From Fen-1364 sp049515135 (GTDB lineage: Bacteria; Spirochaetota; Spirochaetia; SZUA-6; Fen-1364): a DNA stretch of 64,000 nucleotides. The stretch's first letter is position 1; each line of letters opens with the position of its first letter. The position numbers and the translations under genes are program-made. Location: NCBI GenBank assembly GCA_049515135.1, contig JBEKUJ010000005.1, positions 1 to 64,000 of the forward strand, read 5' to 3'. The notes beneath the pieces were generated by a model. That model searched no databases. It worked only from the letters and a program-made list of their open reading frames with translations, and was not told the DNA's origin. This document shows positions 1 to 8,064 of the stretch, in pieces.

Positions 1-224
1 TGAGAGAAACTGAAGGAGCTATCGCCGGCAGCATCGGCGTTGGTGGAGAGCCTCAGTCCGGTGTCGATAATTCCGTACACTTCAACAAGAGATCCCGGCT
101 GGCCGATCGCCGGGGCAGCGGGGGTGCCTTCGTCCGCCAGAAGCGTGGCGCCTTCAGCGCCTGATGTAAAGGCAACTGCTGTCAGCAAAAGAACCACAGG
201 TATCAGTACTCGAAGCGTTCTCAT
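1..224 (-). CDS. Porin-like outer-membrane protein, N-terminal part (cut by window edge)
   Basis: The minus strand reads from an ATG at 222-224 into the left edge of the window, giving about 74 residues. It begins with a typical signal peptide (MRTLRVLIPVVLLLTAVAF followed by a small-residue region). The mature part contains VEVYGIIDTGLRLSTNAD, which resembles the first beta strand of Gram-negative general porins (YGxIDxGL). The sequence CAAGAAAGGAGTCGGG before the ATG gives a good ribosome binding site. The rest of the barrel lies outside the window, so channel specificity cannot be judged. The family call rests on the signal peptide and one strand motif only. Confidence 0.6.
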   Translation of the reverse strand, partial: MRTLRVLIPVVLLLTAVAFTSGAEGATLLADEGTPAAPAIGQPGSLVEVYGIIDTGLRLSTNADAAGDSSFSFS

Positions 225-426
225 CCCGACTCCTTTCTTGAGAGTATTGTCGCTCCAACGGAAGTGAATGAATTTCCGTTAACTCGCGGTTACCAAACTG
301 TTAAAATAGGGTGAATTTTCGACTTACGGCGGATCGCATGAAAATTAACAGTGATTTAAGAGATTCGACAGGAAAAACTAACAATGCTCACCGACATTCC
401 GGGCGCAAGGACGGGAGAGTCTGCCC

Positions 427-657
427 ATGGCGGACAAGGAGGAGGCTGTGACCATAACACGGGACGGTGAAGTGATCGCGTTCTACCTCGAGAGCGAAAT
501 CGTGTGCGCCCAATGCGTGACGGAAGCCGAGCGGGCCGACAGCACCTCGGATGAGAACCTTGCAGTCGAGGAGCTGGAAGGAGCGGTGGAGGAGTTGTGG
601 TGCGACCGCTGCGATGCCGGTCTCATTGTGAAAGAAAGGGCGCCTTGCTGTCCATGA
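427..657 (+). CDS. Small acidic protein with two CxxC motifs, unknown function
   Basis: This is a 76-residue reading frame with two cysteine pairs, VCAQC near residue 29 and CDRC near residue 60, spaced like a small zinc ribbon or rubredoxin-like knuckle. The middle is strongly acidic. I do not recognise the family. The start is uncertain. The ATG at 427 is weakly supported, whereas a GTG at 448 sits five bases after AAGGAGG and would give a 69-residue protein beginning VTITRDGEV. The second start is probably the real one. The next small gene follows 47 bases later on the same strand. A metal-binding role is inferred only from the cysteine spacing. Confidence 0.55.
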   Translation: MADKEEAVTITRDGEVIAFYLESEIVCAQCVTEAERADSTSDENLAVEELEGAVEELWCDRCDAGLIVKERAPCCP

Positions 658-704
658 TGCCGTTGTGACTTCTGCTTCCCCTCCGGTGAGCCGATCATCG
701 GAGT

Positions 705-926
705 ATGGGAGCACACAACGGGATCCTGATCGACGCGAATCACGGAATCGAGTACCGTGCGGTTGCTGCGAGCGACGGCTGGACCGCGCAGTGGCGGCCC
801 GTCCGGGCGCTGAAGCGCTTCATGACTTTCTCCTACATCAGCCGCAGGGAGCATTTCCATACGCAAGACGAAGCGCTCGAGTTCGTCAGGAGAAACGCCG
901 AAGCGATCGTGGACGGCGCCCTGTAA
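705..926 (+). CDS. Small hypothetical protein
   Basis: This is a 73-residue frame with a plausible globular composition: GILIDANHGIEYRAV, then a tryptophan-containing segment, then a helical C-terminus (DEALEFVRRNAEAIVDGAL). It has no signal peptide and no motif I recognise. The ribosome binding site is poor, with GGAG only one base from the ATG, so the start is tentative. It lies downstream of the CxxC protein and is followed at once by a strong hairpin, which fits the end of a short transcription unit. Codon use looks like the neighbours. Confidence 0.5.
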   Translation: MGAHNGILIDANHGIEYRAVAASDGWTAQWRPVRALKRFMTFSYISRREHFHTQDEALEFVRRNAEAIVDGAL

Positions 927-933
927 ACAACAA

Positions 934-962
934 GGGCCCGCGCTCGATCAGCACGCGGGCCC
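934..962 (+). terminator. Strong hairpin after the small hypothetical gene
   Basis: GGGCCCGCG at 934-942 pairs perfectly with CGCGGGCCC at 954-962 around an 11-base loop. It starts eight bases after the stop codon at 926. There is no T run afterwards, so if it terminates transcription it is not a textbook intrinsic terminator. Confidence 0.5.
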
Positions 963-1067
963 CGTAAGAGAAAAGCTTGAGGGAGCTTTCACATGCCAAG
1001 GCAGTCGGGCAGTGTTATCTCCCGGGGAGCTTTGCGATAATTATCTGCTTTTTTCACCGACACGAAA

Positions 1068-1103
1068 GGCCCCCGCGAAAGCCTGTCGACCCGCGCGGGG
1101 GCC
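1068..1103 (-). terminator. Hairpin downstream of the ACT-domain gene
   Basis: GGCCCCCGCG at 1068-1077 pairs with CGCGGGGGCC at 1094-1103 around a 16-base loop. It lies just past the stop of the minus-strand ACT gene at 1112 and is followed on that strand by TTTCG, so it is a weak-tailed terminator candidate. Confidence 0.5.
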
Positions 1104-1111
1104 GGTTCCAG

Positions 1112-1531
1112 CTATTTCTTCTTCTGCGTGCCACCCGCTCCCATAGCGGCGAGGGCCTTCTTGTCGTCGGAGGTCTGCAGGACCACGGTTGCCGATTTCC
1201 CCCCGGAGCTCGTCGCCCACGCGCGGTTCACGTTGACTGCCGCTTCAGCCAGCTTTTTCGCGATCTTGCGCAGTCGGCCGGCCTTGTTGGGCATCCGGAT
1301 GCAGATGACGTCTTCTTCCCGGATCTCGACGCCAAGAGTCGCCAGCGCTTTCTTTGCCTTTGCATTCTTGCCCGTGATGAGGCGGAACTCAGCGCCCGAG
1401 CCTGACTCCGTTGCGAGAATGGCGTCTATGTTCACGTTTGCCGCACCGATCAGCTCGGCGACCGCGGAGAGCTGCCCAACCTTGTTCGGCAGCGTGAAGC
1501 TCAGCTGGTGAACCATCTTTGCTTTCGCCAT
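1112..1531 (-). CDS. Tandem ACT-domain protein
   Basis: The 139-residue protein contains two ACT-like units. The first (about residues 8-55) has HQLSFTLPNKVGQLSAVAEL, where NKVGQL is the classic ACT turn. The second (about 70-130) has ICIRMPNKAGRLRKIAKKL with the same turn. Stand-alone ACT pairs usually bind amino acids and act as regulators. The ends are basic (MAKAK at the start, TQKKK at the end), similar in style to the neighbouring collagen-like protein. AGGAGGTC precedes the ATG. The ACT call is strong; the ligand and the partner are unknown. Confidence 0.8.
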   Translation of the reverse strand: MAKAKMVHQLSFTLPNKVGQLSAVAELIGAANVNIDAILATESGSGAEFRLITGKNAKAKKALATLGVEIREEDVICIRMPNKAGRLRKIAKKLAEAAVNVNRAWATSSGGKSATVVLQTSDDKKALAAMGAGGTQKKK

Positions 1532-1570
1532 GAGACCTCCTGGACCTCGCCGCGCAAGAAGGGATATGCG

Positions 1571-1936
1571 TTATGGCGTGGGAACGAGCTGGACGATGAA
1601 GGTCGTTCCCTGTCTCACGAACCTGAGGGAACCGTCCGCGCCCACCACAAGGTAGCCCGACGCCGGGTTGGCGCCGCCTTCGTAGCGGACCCCGACACCC
1701 GGTTCGCCCCTTTCACCGCGCAGCCCCGGCTCTCCCCTGAGACCCGGCTCCCCCCGCTGTCCCTGCGGGCCCATGGGCCCTTGCTCCCCGCGGGGACCGC
1801 GCTCCCCGGGGGGACCCGCGGGTCCACGATCGCCTCTGACCGCCCGCAACGGTTTTGCTGCAGGCTTCCGGGCCTTTTTCGCCTTTGCCGGCTTCTTTTT
1901 CGGCGCGGGCTTGGCCTTCTTTTTCGCCTTCGCCAT
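1571..1936 (-). CDS. Collagen-like protein with lysine/alanine/proline-rich head
   Basis: I start this 121-residue protein at the ATG at 1934-1936 because GAGGAGG stands six bases upstream; a longer frame exists but has no such site. Residues 2-34 are a lysine, alanine and proline-rich head (AKAKKKAKPAPKKKPAKAKK and on), like histone-H1-type tails. Residues 35-79 are 15 uninterrupted Gly-X-Y triplets rich in GEP, GPP, GER and GLR, able to form a collagen triple helix. The last 42 residues form a small non-repetitive end (SGYLVVGADGSLRFVRQG). No signal peptide is visible, so it is either cytoplasmic or exported by another route. Its role is unknown. Confidence 0.75.
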   Translation of the reverse strand: MAKAKKKAKPAPKKKPAKAKKARKPAAKPLRAVRGDRGPAGPPGERGPRGEQGPMGPQGQRGEPGLRGEPGLRGERGEPGVGVRYEGGANPASGYLVVGADGSLRFVRQGTTFIVQLVPTP

Positions 1937-2150
1937 ACTACCTCCTCGCGAAACTTCTATCTCTGTCTCCATGCTGGTCTTGCGCGAGTGTTCTCTTCTC
2001 CTCCCATGCACGGCCTGTTTGACGTTGTCAACCGGCATGCAAGGGCGCCGACCTCAATTGTAGACCGAAGCCGCATCGGAAACAAGCCAAAAAAGCCATT
2101 CGACTGCGGCTATCCGTACCTCTGTCTTACCGGTATAGTGAAGTTCTGTG

Positions 2151-4625
2151 ATGGACCCTTACCAGCTGCCTGTCTACCAGCAACGGGACAAGATCCTCAG
2201 CGCCCTCGAGAACAACCAAGTCATCGTCGTGGAGAGCCCGACGGGTTCGGGGAAAACGACCCAGATCCCCCTGATCCTGCATCAGGCGGGGCATTCGGCC
2301 CACGGTATCGTGGGAGTGACGCAGCCGCGACGCATCGCCGCGCTATCCGTCTCGGAGTTCATTGCCCGGCAGATCGGGAAGCAGATCCCCGACACGGTGG
2401 GCTACACGATGAGGTTCGAGGACAAGACGGACGACCGCACCGTGATCAAGATCATGACCGACGGCATCCTGCTACAAGAGCTCAAGGGGGACCGCACCCT
2501 TTCGCGATACAGCGTGCTGATGGTGGACGAGGCGCACGAGCGGAGCCTCAACATCGATTTCATCCTTGGGATGCTGAAGGGGATCATTTCCCAGCGCCCG
2601 GAGTTCCGGGTCATCATTTCCTCCGCGACCATCAACGTCGAGGTGTTCTCCGAATACTTCGACGGCTGTCCGGTGGTGAGCATCGATGCGCCCATGTTTC
2701 CCATCGAATTGATCTATTCCCCACCCGAGATTGAAGGCGATCATGAAAGCCTCCTGGCAGCCATTCGTGAAATTGTTTCCCGGATCATGCGAAAGGGGGA
2801 GAAGGGCGACATCCTTGTTTTCCTCCAGGGCGAGCTGGCCATCAAGGACTGCGTGCAGATGCTCGCCGGGCTGGATATCCGGGAGGAGCTTGCCCTCCTG
2901 CCTCTGTATGCGCGCCTTTCCCGCGAAGACCAGTCGAAAGTCTTCCTGGACTTCCCGGGCAAACGGAAGGTGATCGTTGCGACGAACATCGCGGAGACGA
3001 GCGTCACGATCGACGGCGTTGTTCACGTCATCGACTCCGGGCTTGCCAAGATGAACTTCTACAGCCCCAAGACGTTCACGGAATCCCTGATCGAGGTGCC
3101 GGTGTCCAAGGCCTCCTGCAACCAGCGCCGCGGGAGGGCGGGGAGGACGGCCCCCGGGGTCTGCTATCGCCTGTATACGCGCAAGGACCACGACTCGCGG
3201 CCAATGTACACGGTGGAAGAGATCAAGCGGACCGACCTGTCCGAGGTGGTCCTGAGGATGGCCGAGCTGGGCATCCGGGACTTCGAGTCATTCGATTTCC
3301 TGTCCCCGCCCGGCCAGGAAGGCATCCGGGCGGCAGTGGAGACTCTGCGCCTCCTGGACGCCCTTGACGAGGACCGTGCTCTCACCGAGACAGGGCGGAT
3401 GATGTGCCTGTTCCCCATATTGCCCAAGCATGCCCGGATGATCGTGGAGGCCATCCGCTCATATCCCTCGGTGATCGCGGAGGTCATCATTGCCGCCACC
3501 TTCCTGTCGGTGAACTCCCCGTTCCTCCTGCCGGCGGGTGAGGAGCTGGAGGCCCGACGGGCGCACCACAGCTTCCGCGATCCTCTGGGGGATTTCGTTT
3601 CCTACCAGCGCATCTACGAAGCATTCGTGCGCGCGGCGAACAAGCCGCGCTTCTGCGAGAACCATTACCTGGAGCTGCGCACGATGAACGAGATAGTCAA
3701 CATCGAAGGACAGCTGCAGGAGATCGTGAGCAAGCTGGGGGTTCCCATAGGGTCAGGAGGGCCGTGGGACGCCTATCTCTGCGCTATCTCGCGGGGCCTC
3801 ATCCAGTTCGTCTGCGAAAGGACGGGGAGGGGCATCTACCGCAGCCTCACGGCGGACAAGATCCAGATCCATCCCGGCTCCCTCATGTTCCGCGAGAACC
3901 CGCCGTACATCGTTGCCGGAGAGATTGTGCGGACCAGCCGGATGTACGCCCGCTCCGTCTCTCCGCTTCGAAAGCAGCTTCTCTCAGCCATATCTGCGCT
4001 GCTCACGCAGGCCTTCGTGAAGGGTGTGCCGATTGCCCGTGAAAAAGACAAGGAGAAGGGGAGGGACTTCACCACGCAGATGAAGATCGGACAGGAAGTC
4101 TTCCCCATCCGCGTCATCAAGGGCGGCCGCAAGATGGTGATCATGGAGTGGGAGAAGCTGCGGCCCGTGCTTCAACAGCTTGCCCCGGGAAGCCTCCCGT
4201 CGTTCAAGAACATGTTCGGGACGATCGTCTGGGATGGAAAGGAGATCTTCTACGGGATGAAGCTTTCCGGCATCCTGTCCCTTGCCCCCTACCTGCACAC
4301 GGAGGAAGGGGTTTGGGAGGACTGGCCGGCGGGAAAGAGGTTCCTGTTTGCCCGGGAGGGTCGGACGCTCTGCTCCCACCTGCCCCGCCTGCTCTGTCTC
4401 TGCCCCCTGAAGGGCTCATCCAAGCGTCTCGGTTTTCTCACGCTCTACGCTGACTGGAAAGGGAACTACTGGTTCAAGTCCGAGAAGAGCCTTCTCACGG
4501 CGCGGCAGGAGACGCTTGCCAGCCTTGAAAGCATTGCGGATGAGCCGGAAGAGCTTCTTCATCCCGAGGACAGGGAGTCCGCCGCGCACCTGTACCATCT
4601 CATTTCAGAGATGATGGATGAATGA
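2151..4625 (+). CDS. hrpA: HrpA-type DEAH-box ATP-dependent RNA helicase
   Basis: The protein (about 824 residues) has the DEAH helicase order. Motif I is SPTGSGKTTQIP near residue 35, motif Ia is TQPRRIAA, motif II is MVDEAHERSLN near residue 127, and motif III is SSATI. VATNIAETSVTIDGV and QRRGRAGRTAPG are motifs V and VI. A helicase-associated and OB-type C-terminus follows. It is shorter than the 1300-residue E. coli HrpA and closer to the compact bacterial form. HrpA proteins unwind RNA; in E. coli one acts in mRNA processing and ribosome rescue. A GTG at 2148 directly before the ATG is an alternative start. The downstream coaX gene is convergent, with only three bases between stops. Confidence 0.9.
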   Translation: MDPYQLPVYQQRDKILSALENNQVIVVESPTGSGKTTQIPLILHQAGHSAHGIVGVTQPRRIAALSVSEFIARQIGKQIPDTVGYTMRFEDKTDDRTVIKIMTDGILLQELKGDRTLSRYSVLMVDEAHERSLNIDFILGMLKGIISQRPEFRVIISSATINVEVFSEYFDGCPVVSIDAPMFPIELIYSPPEIEGDHESLLAAIREIVSRIMRKGEKGDILVFLQGELAIKDCVQMLAGLDIREELALLPLYARLSREDQSKVFLDFPGKRKVIVATNIAETSVTIDGVVHVIDSGLAKMNFYSPKTFTESLIEVPVSKASCNQRRGRAGRTAPGVCYRLYTRKDHDSRPMYTVEEIKRTDLSEVVLRMAELGIRDFESFDFLSPPGQEGIRAAVETLRLLDALDEDRALTETGRMMCLFPILPKHARMIVEAIRSYPSVIAEVIIAATFLSVNSPFLLPAGEELEARRAHHSFRDPLGDFVSYQRIYEAFVRAANKPRFCENHYLELRTMNEIVNIEGQLQEIVSKLGVPIGSGGPWDAYLCAISRGLIQFVCERTGRGIYRSLTADKIQIHPGSLMFRENPPYIVAGEIVRTSRMYARSVSPLRKQLLSAISALLTQAFVKGVPIAREKDKEKGRDFTTQMKIGQEVFPIRVIKGGRKMVIMEWEKLRPVLQQLAPGSLPSFKNMFGTIVWDGKEIFYGMKLSGILSLAPYLHTEEGVWEDWPAGKRFLFAREGRTLCSHLPRLLCLCPLKGSSKRLGFLTLYADWKGNYWFKSEKSLLTARQETLASLESIADEPEELLHPEDRESAAHLYHLISEMMDE

Positions 4626-4628
4626 CGG

Positions 4629-5417
4629 TCAGCTCCGGGTATTCCTTGCCGCTATGACACGCAGCCCTTCAAGGGTCAGCCACGGCTCCACGACCGCCTT
4701 TTCCTGCAGCAGCGGGGCGATGAGCGGCGAGCTTCCGCCTGTCACCACGACCTCTGCTGACCCGCCGAGCTCGGCGCGCATGCGCCGTATCAGTCCTTCC
4801 ACCAGACTTACGTAGCCGAACACCACGCCTGACTGGATGGAATGGACCGTGTTGCGTCCGGCGATCAGGGGCGGGGCGGCAAGCGGGACGCGCGGCAGCT
4901 GCGAGGTATTGCGCGCCAGGGCGTCCACGGCCGAGGTGAGACCGGGGGAGATTGCCACGCCCCGAAGCTCACCCGGCGCTCCGGGCCCGGCGGGCGAGGC
5001 GACCGCCGTGAAGGTGAGTGCTGTCCCGAAGTCCACGACGATGCAGTTGCCGTGAAACCGCTCGTATGCGGCAACGGCGTTGGCCACGAGGTCCGCGCCC
5101 ACCTCGGCCGGGTTCTCCGTGGTGATGCGCAGGCCAAGATCCATTCCATGCGAAAGGAGAAGCGGCCGTGCGCCGGACACCGCCATGACGGTCTCCACAA
5201 TGGCTGTGGTGAGAGGCGGAACGACGCTGGAGAGGATGGAAGAGTCAAGGCCCTCCTTCGTGATGCCGCCCAGGGCGAAAAGCTCCTTGAACATGACGGT
5301 GTATTCGTCCGGTGTCTTCTCGTGGACGGTCTGGATTCGAAACCGCTTGATCCATCCTGAGCCGCCGTGGACTCCGAGGGAGATGTGCGAGTTGCCGACA
5401 GACACCGCGAGCAGCAT
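4629..5417 (-). CDS. coaX: Type III pantothenate kinase (CoaX)
   Basis: CoaX phosphorylates pantothenate in the first step of coenzyme A synthesis and belongs to the ASKHA fold. I start at the ATG at 5415-5417, which gives 262 residues, the normal family length; a longer frame would add 15 unconserved residues. Visible family motifs are GADLVANAVAAYERF, VVDFGTALTFTAV and VVTGGSSPLIAP. The N-terminal phosphate loop reads MLLAVSVGNSHISLGV, so the aspartate usual in DxGN(T/S) is serine 6 here. The family is clear, but full activity is less certain because of that substitution. Confidence 0.85.
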   Translation of the reverse strand: MLLAVSVGNSHISLGVHGGSGWIKRFRIQTVHEKTPDEYTVMFKELFALGGITKEGLDSSILSSVVPPLTTAIVETVMAVSGARPLLLSHGMDLGLRITTENPAEVGADLVANAVAAYERFHGNCIVVDFGTALTFTAVASPAGPGAPGELRGVAISPGLTSAVDALARNTSQLPRVPLAAPPLIAGRNTVHSIQSGVVFGYVSLVEGLIRRMRAELGGSAEVVVTGGSSPLIAPLLQEKAVVEPWLTLEGLRVIAARNTRS

Positions 5418-5517
5418 CAAAGGCCTCCCGGTCCAGTGTAGCGGTGCGGTCCCTTGTGTCAAGGAAAATCCACCTTTCCTTGTGAGGGCCCATCGCGCTG
5501 ACTATACTATCCGGTGA

Positions 5518-6909
5518 ATGAGCGAACGCGCACAGCCCGTCGCGCCAAAGAACACTTTCCACCGGATCCCGGTCTTCCGCTACGACGGCACGGCCAAAGC
5601 TTTCTACAACGCCTTCCTCATCCTTGCATCGCTTTCCGGGACGATCATCACGTCCTACAGGCTTACCTTCCAGCACTTCCAGTTCGACGTTGTCTACTGG
5701 CTGATTACCGTTATCTACCTTCTCGACATTCCCTATACATTCAACCAGTCGGTAAAAAAAGGCTTGGTTGTCTACGCTGACAGGCGAAGCATCGCGCGGA
5801 TGTATCTGCGCGGCTGGTTCGCCGTCGACGTCGTCTCAGGGCTTCCCCTTTCCTGGATATTCTCCCTGATTCCCGGAAGCTTTGCCACGGAGGCGGAAAC
5901 ACACATCGGGGTGGTCCTGGGGATCATTGTCTTCACCAAGATCCTGAAGATGGCGAAGATCAGCAAGGTAAGCGCGATCTTTCGCGACATTCGGGAGAGC
6001 CTGAGCGTCAACCCGTCACTCATGCGCCTGGTCACGTTCGCGTTCTGGTTCGTGACGGTGGTGCATCTCATGGCGTGCGGGTGGGTGCTCATCGGCGCAT
6101 CTGAGCCGGAAAGGCCTGATTTCGACCAGTACCTCCGAGGGGTCTACTGGTGCGTCACGACAATCGCCACGATCGGATACGGGGACTACACGCCCAACCA
6201 CAATTCCAACCTGCAGATCATCTATACGATCGGCGTGATGGTGTTCGGGGTGGGCATGTACGGATACATCATCGGCAACGTCGCAAGCCTGATCGCGAAC
6301 CTCGACACCGCGCGGGCTGCCTACCAGGAGAAGATGGAGGAAATCAACGATTTCTTCCGGACAAAGAGGGTGCCGGCAGGTCTGCAATCAAGGGTCCGTG
6401 ACTATTATTCGTATCTGTGGGAGACGCAGAAAAGCGTCTCTTCGGTGTCCATCACGGAGGAGCTTCCCCACACCCTCTCCATGGAGATCCTCCTCTTTCT
6501 CAACCGGACCATCCTGGAAAAAGTGTCCCTTTTCAGGAACGCAAACGAGATATTCATCAGGGAGATTGTCCAGCTCCTTCGGCCAATCGTGTTCCTGCCT
6601 GGAGACTACATCATCCGCCAGGGAGAATACGGGGACTGCATGTATTTCCTGAGCTCGGGGGACGTCGAAGTGCTGGTCGGGGACAGGAATGTGGCGCAGC
6701 TCGGCGCGGGCTCCCCGTTTGGCGAGACCGCTCTCATCCAGGGGGAGAAGCGCACGGCGAGCGTCCGAGCGATTTCCTACTGCGACGTGTACAAGCTTTC
6801 CAAGGCTGATTTTGACGCCCTGCGGGGCCGGTACCCTGAGTTCGATGCTCAGGTCAAAAAGGTCGTCGAGGACAGGCTCAAGGACACGCAGGAAAAGACG
6901 CAGAAGTAG
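5518..6909 (+). CDS. Cyclic-nucleotide-gated potassium channel
   Basis: This 463-residue inner-membrane protein has a six-helix voltage-gated-like channel domain (about residues 15-265). The pore sequence TTIATIGYGDYTPN near residue 215 contains the potassium filter GYGD. A linker leads to a cyclic-nucleotide-binding domain (about 330-450) with the phosphate-binding cassette GSPFGETALIQGEKRTASVRA. That cassette contains the GE(T)AL...RTASV pattern needed to bind cAMP or cGMP. The S4 region is not obviously arginine-rich, so gating is probably by ligand rather than voltage. It is a single gene; the ATG at 5518 follows CCGGTGA, a weak site. Confidence 0.9.
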   Translation: MSERAQPVAPKNTFHRIPVFRYDGTAKAFYNAFLILASLSGTIITSYRLTFQHFQFDVVYWLITVIYLLDIPYTFNQSVKKGLVVYADRRSIARMYLRGWFAVDVVSGLPLSWIFSLIPGSFATEAETHIGVVLGIIVFTKILKMAKISKVSAIFRDIRESLSVNPSLMRLVTFAFWFVTVVHLMACGWVLIGASEPERPDFDQYLRGVYWCVTTIATIGYGDYTPNHNSNLQIIYTIGVMVFGVGMYGYIIGNVASLIANLDTARAAYQEKMEEINDFFRTKRVPAGLQSRVRDYYSYLWETQKSVSSVSITEELPHTLSMEILLFLNRTILEKVSLFRNANEIFIREIVQLLRPIVFLPGDYIIRQGEYGDCMYFLSSGDVEVLVGDRNVAQLGAGSPFGETALIQGEKRTASVRAISYCDVYKLSKADFDALRGRYPEFDAQVKKVVEDRLKDTQEKTQK

Positions 6910-6917
6910 AGTTTTAA

Positions 6918-7133
6918 CCATGGGACTCAGCGGATTGCAGCGGCGGGCAACCTGCCGCAGGCTGCCGGTTTCTTGGCTCGATTGTGCGCGTCTTCATGCG
7001 CATCAAAGAGGGCGAGCTCTTTCTCGACACTTTCAACAATCCACACCTCGAGCTGCCGGGGACAGGACAGCCCCTCAGCGTCTGGTTCCCGAAAGAGGTC
7101 TGTCTTGTGGACAGCGGGGGGGAGAACGGCTAG
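6918..7133 (+). pseudogene. Remnant of an ABC-transporter ATPase (C-terminal TOBE domain only)
   Basis: The frame ending at the TAG at 7131-7133 encodes RFLGSIVRVFMRIKEGELFL, then a proline-rich turn, then LSVWFPKEVCLV. This matches the last TOBE unit of PotA/MalK-type ABC ATPases (FLGS...R, then a beta pair, then FxPExxxLV). No Walker A, signature or Walker B sequence lies upstream; the frame is closed by a stop at 6915-6917, just after the channel gene. Only about 50-65 residues remain, too short for a working protein. The remnant may start anywhere from 6918 to the GTG at 6984. Its stop overlaps the complementary stop of the DeoR gene. Confidence 0.6.
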
Positions 7134-7924
7134 GCAATTCGAAGGACGATGCCGAGGCGCTCGATACGCTCGGAATATTCTTTCGATATTCCGGAGTCCG
7201 TGACAATCTCATCGAAATCGGAAAGCGCCGCGAAATAGTCTGACCGTATCACCCCGAACTTCGAGGAATCCACGAGCAGGATTTTCTTGAGAGAGGACTG
7301 GATGATCGCCTTCTTTGTCTCCCGCTCATATGAGTTCATGCACGTAACGCCGAACTGGCTGTTTGCACCCGATGCGGATATGAAAGCCTTGGTTGCCCGG
7401 AAGCTCCTGATCATCTCCAGGCTCTCAGGGCCTTCGAACATGAGCGTGTTTTCGTGAAACAGGCCGCCGGCGAACAGCGTCTTGCAGTTCCTGCGGCGGA
7501 CCGTTTCCGAAACCACGTTCAGGGAGAAGCAGAGCACCGTGTACGCAAATGCATCAGGAAGGTACTTCGCCAGGTACTCGGTCGTCGAACCAACGTCGAT
7601 GAGCAGAGTGTCCTCAGGCTCGATCAGGGAAGCTGCCAGCTGCCCGATCCTCCGTTTGCACTCGGGGTGCTCGGCCCCCGCGGCGATGAGCGAATAGTAG
7701 ATCTCGTTCTGCCTGGCATCTGATTTCGGGTGCAGGATGACGCTTCCATGAAGGACCCTGACTTTCTCACTTTGCACAAGGGAGACGAGGTCCCGCCGAA
7801 CGGTCATATGGCTGACCTTGAGCTGCTCAGACAGTTCCTGCACGCTCGCTGCCTTGCTGATCTGGAGCGTTTGCATTATCGCATTCATTCGATCAGCTTT
7901 GTTCATCGAACAATAGAATAGCAT
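7130..7924 (-). CDS. DeoR-family transcriptional regulator of the microcompartment operon
   Basis: The N-terminus has the DeoR helix-turn-helix: ASVQELSEQLKVSHMTVRRDL with the diagnostic TVRRDL. The C-terminal domain (about 80-255) is the DeoR sensor fold related to ribose-5-phosphate isomerase A, with IDVGSTTEYLAKYL and FISASGANSQFGV. Such sensors usually bind phosphosugars. The gene diverges from the BMC operon across an AT-rich 140-base gap, so it is very likely the local repressor, and a deoxyribose or ribose phosphate is the natural inducer candidate. Start choice is open: methionines at 7924 and 7906 are both plausible and neither has a clear ribosome binding site. Confidence 0.85.
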   Translation of the reverse strand: MLFYCSMNKADRMNAIMQTLQISKAASVQELSEQLKVSHMTVRRDLVSLVQSEKVRVLHGSVILHPKSDARQNEIYYSLIAAGAEHPECKRRIGQLAASLIEPEDTLLIDVGSTTEYLAKYLPDAFAYTVLCFSLNVVSETVRRRNCKTLFAGGLFHENTLMFEGPESLEMIRSFRATKAFISASGANSQFGVTCMNSYERETKKAIIQSSLKKILLVDSSKFGVIRSDYFAALSDFDEIVTDSGISKEYSERIERLGIVLRIA

Positions 7925-7981
7925 GATTGTTAATAAAAGAAAAGATTTCTATATAAAAAACACATTCAAGGCAATATATGC

Positions 7982-8025
7982 TTGACATGTAACATATTTA
8001 ACTCTATAATGATAAATATTTAACT
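7982..8025 (+). promoter_or_regulatory. Consensus sigma-70 promoter with overlapping direct-repeat operator (BMC operon)
   Basis: TTGACA at 7982-7987 and TATAAT at 8005-8010 are both perfect and are separated by 17 bases. The 10-base word ATATTTAACT occurs at 7994-8003, inside the spacer, and again at 8016-8025, just past the -10. The two copies are 22 bases apart, or two helical turns. This is the classic geometry for a repressor operator pair, and the divergent DeoR gene is the obvious candidate. The first BMC gene follows with a GGAAGGAGGAG ribosome binding site at about 8050-8060. Confidence 0.8.
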
Positions 8026-8064
8026 TGACGAGGCGGCAGTCTGGTTGCGCCGGAAGGAGGAGTC

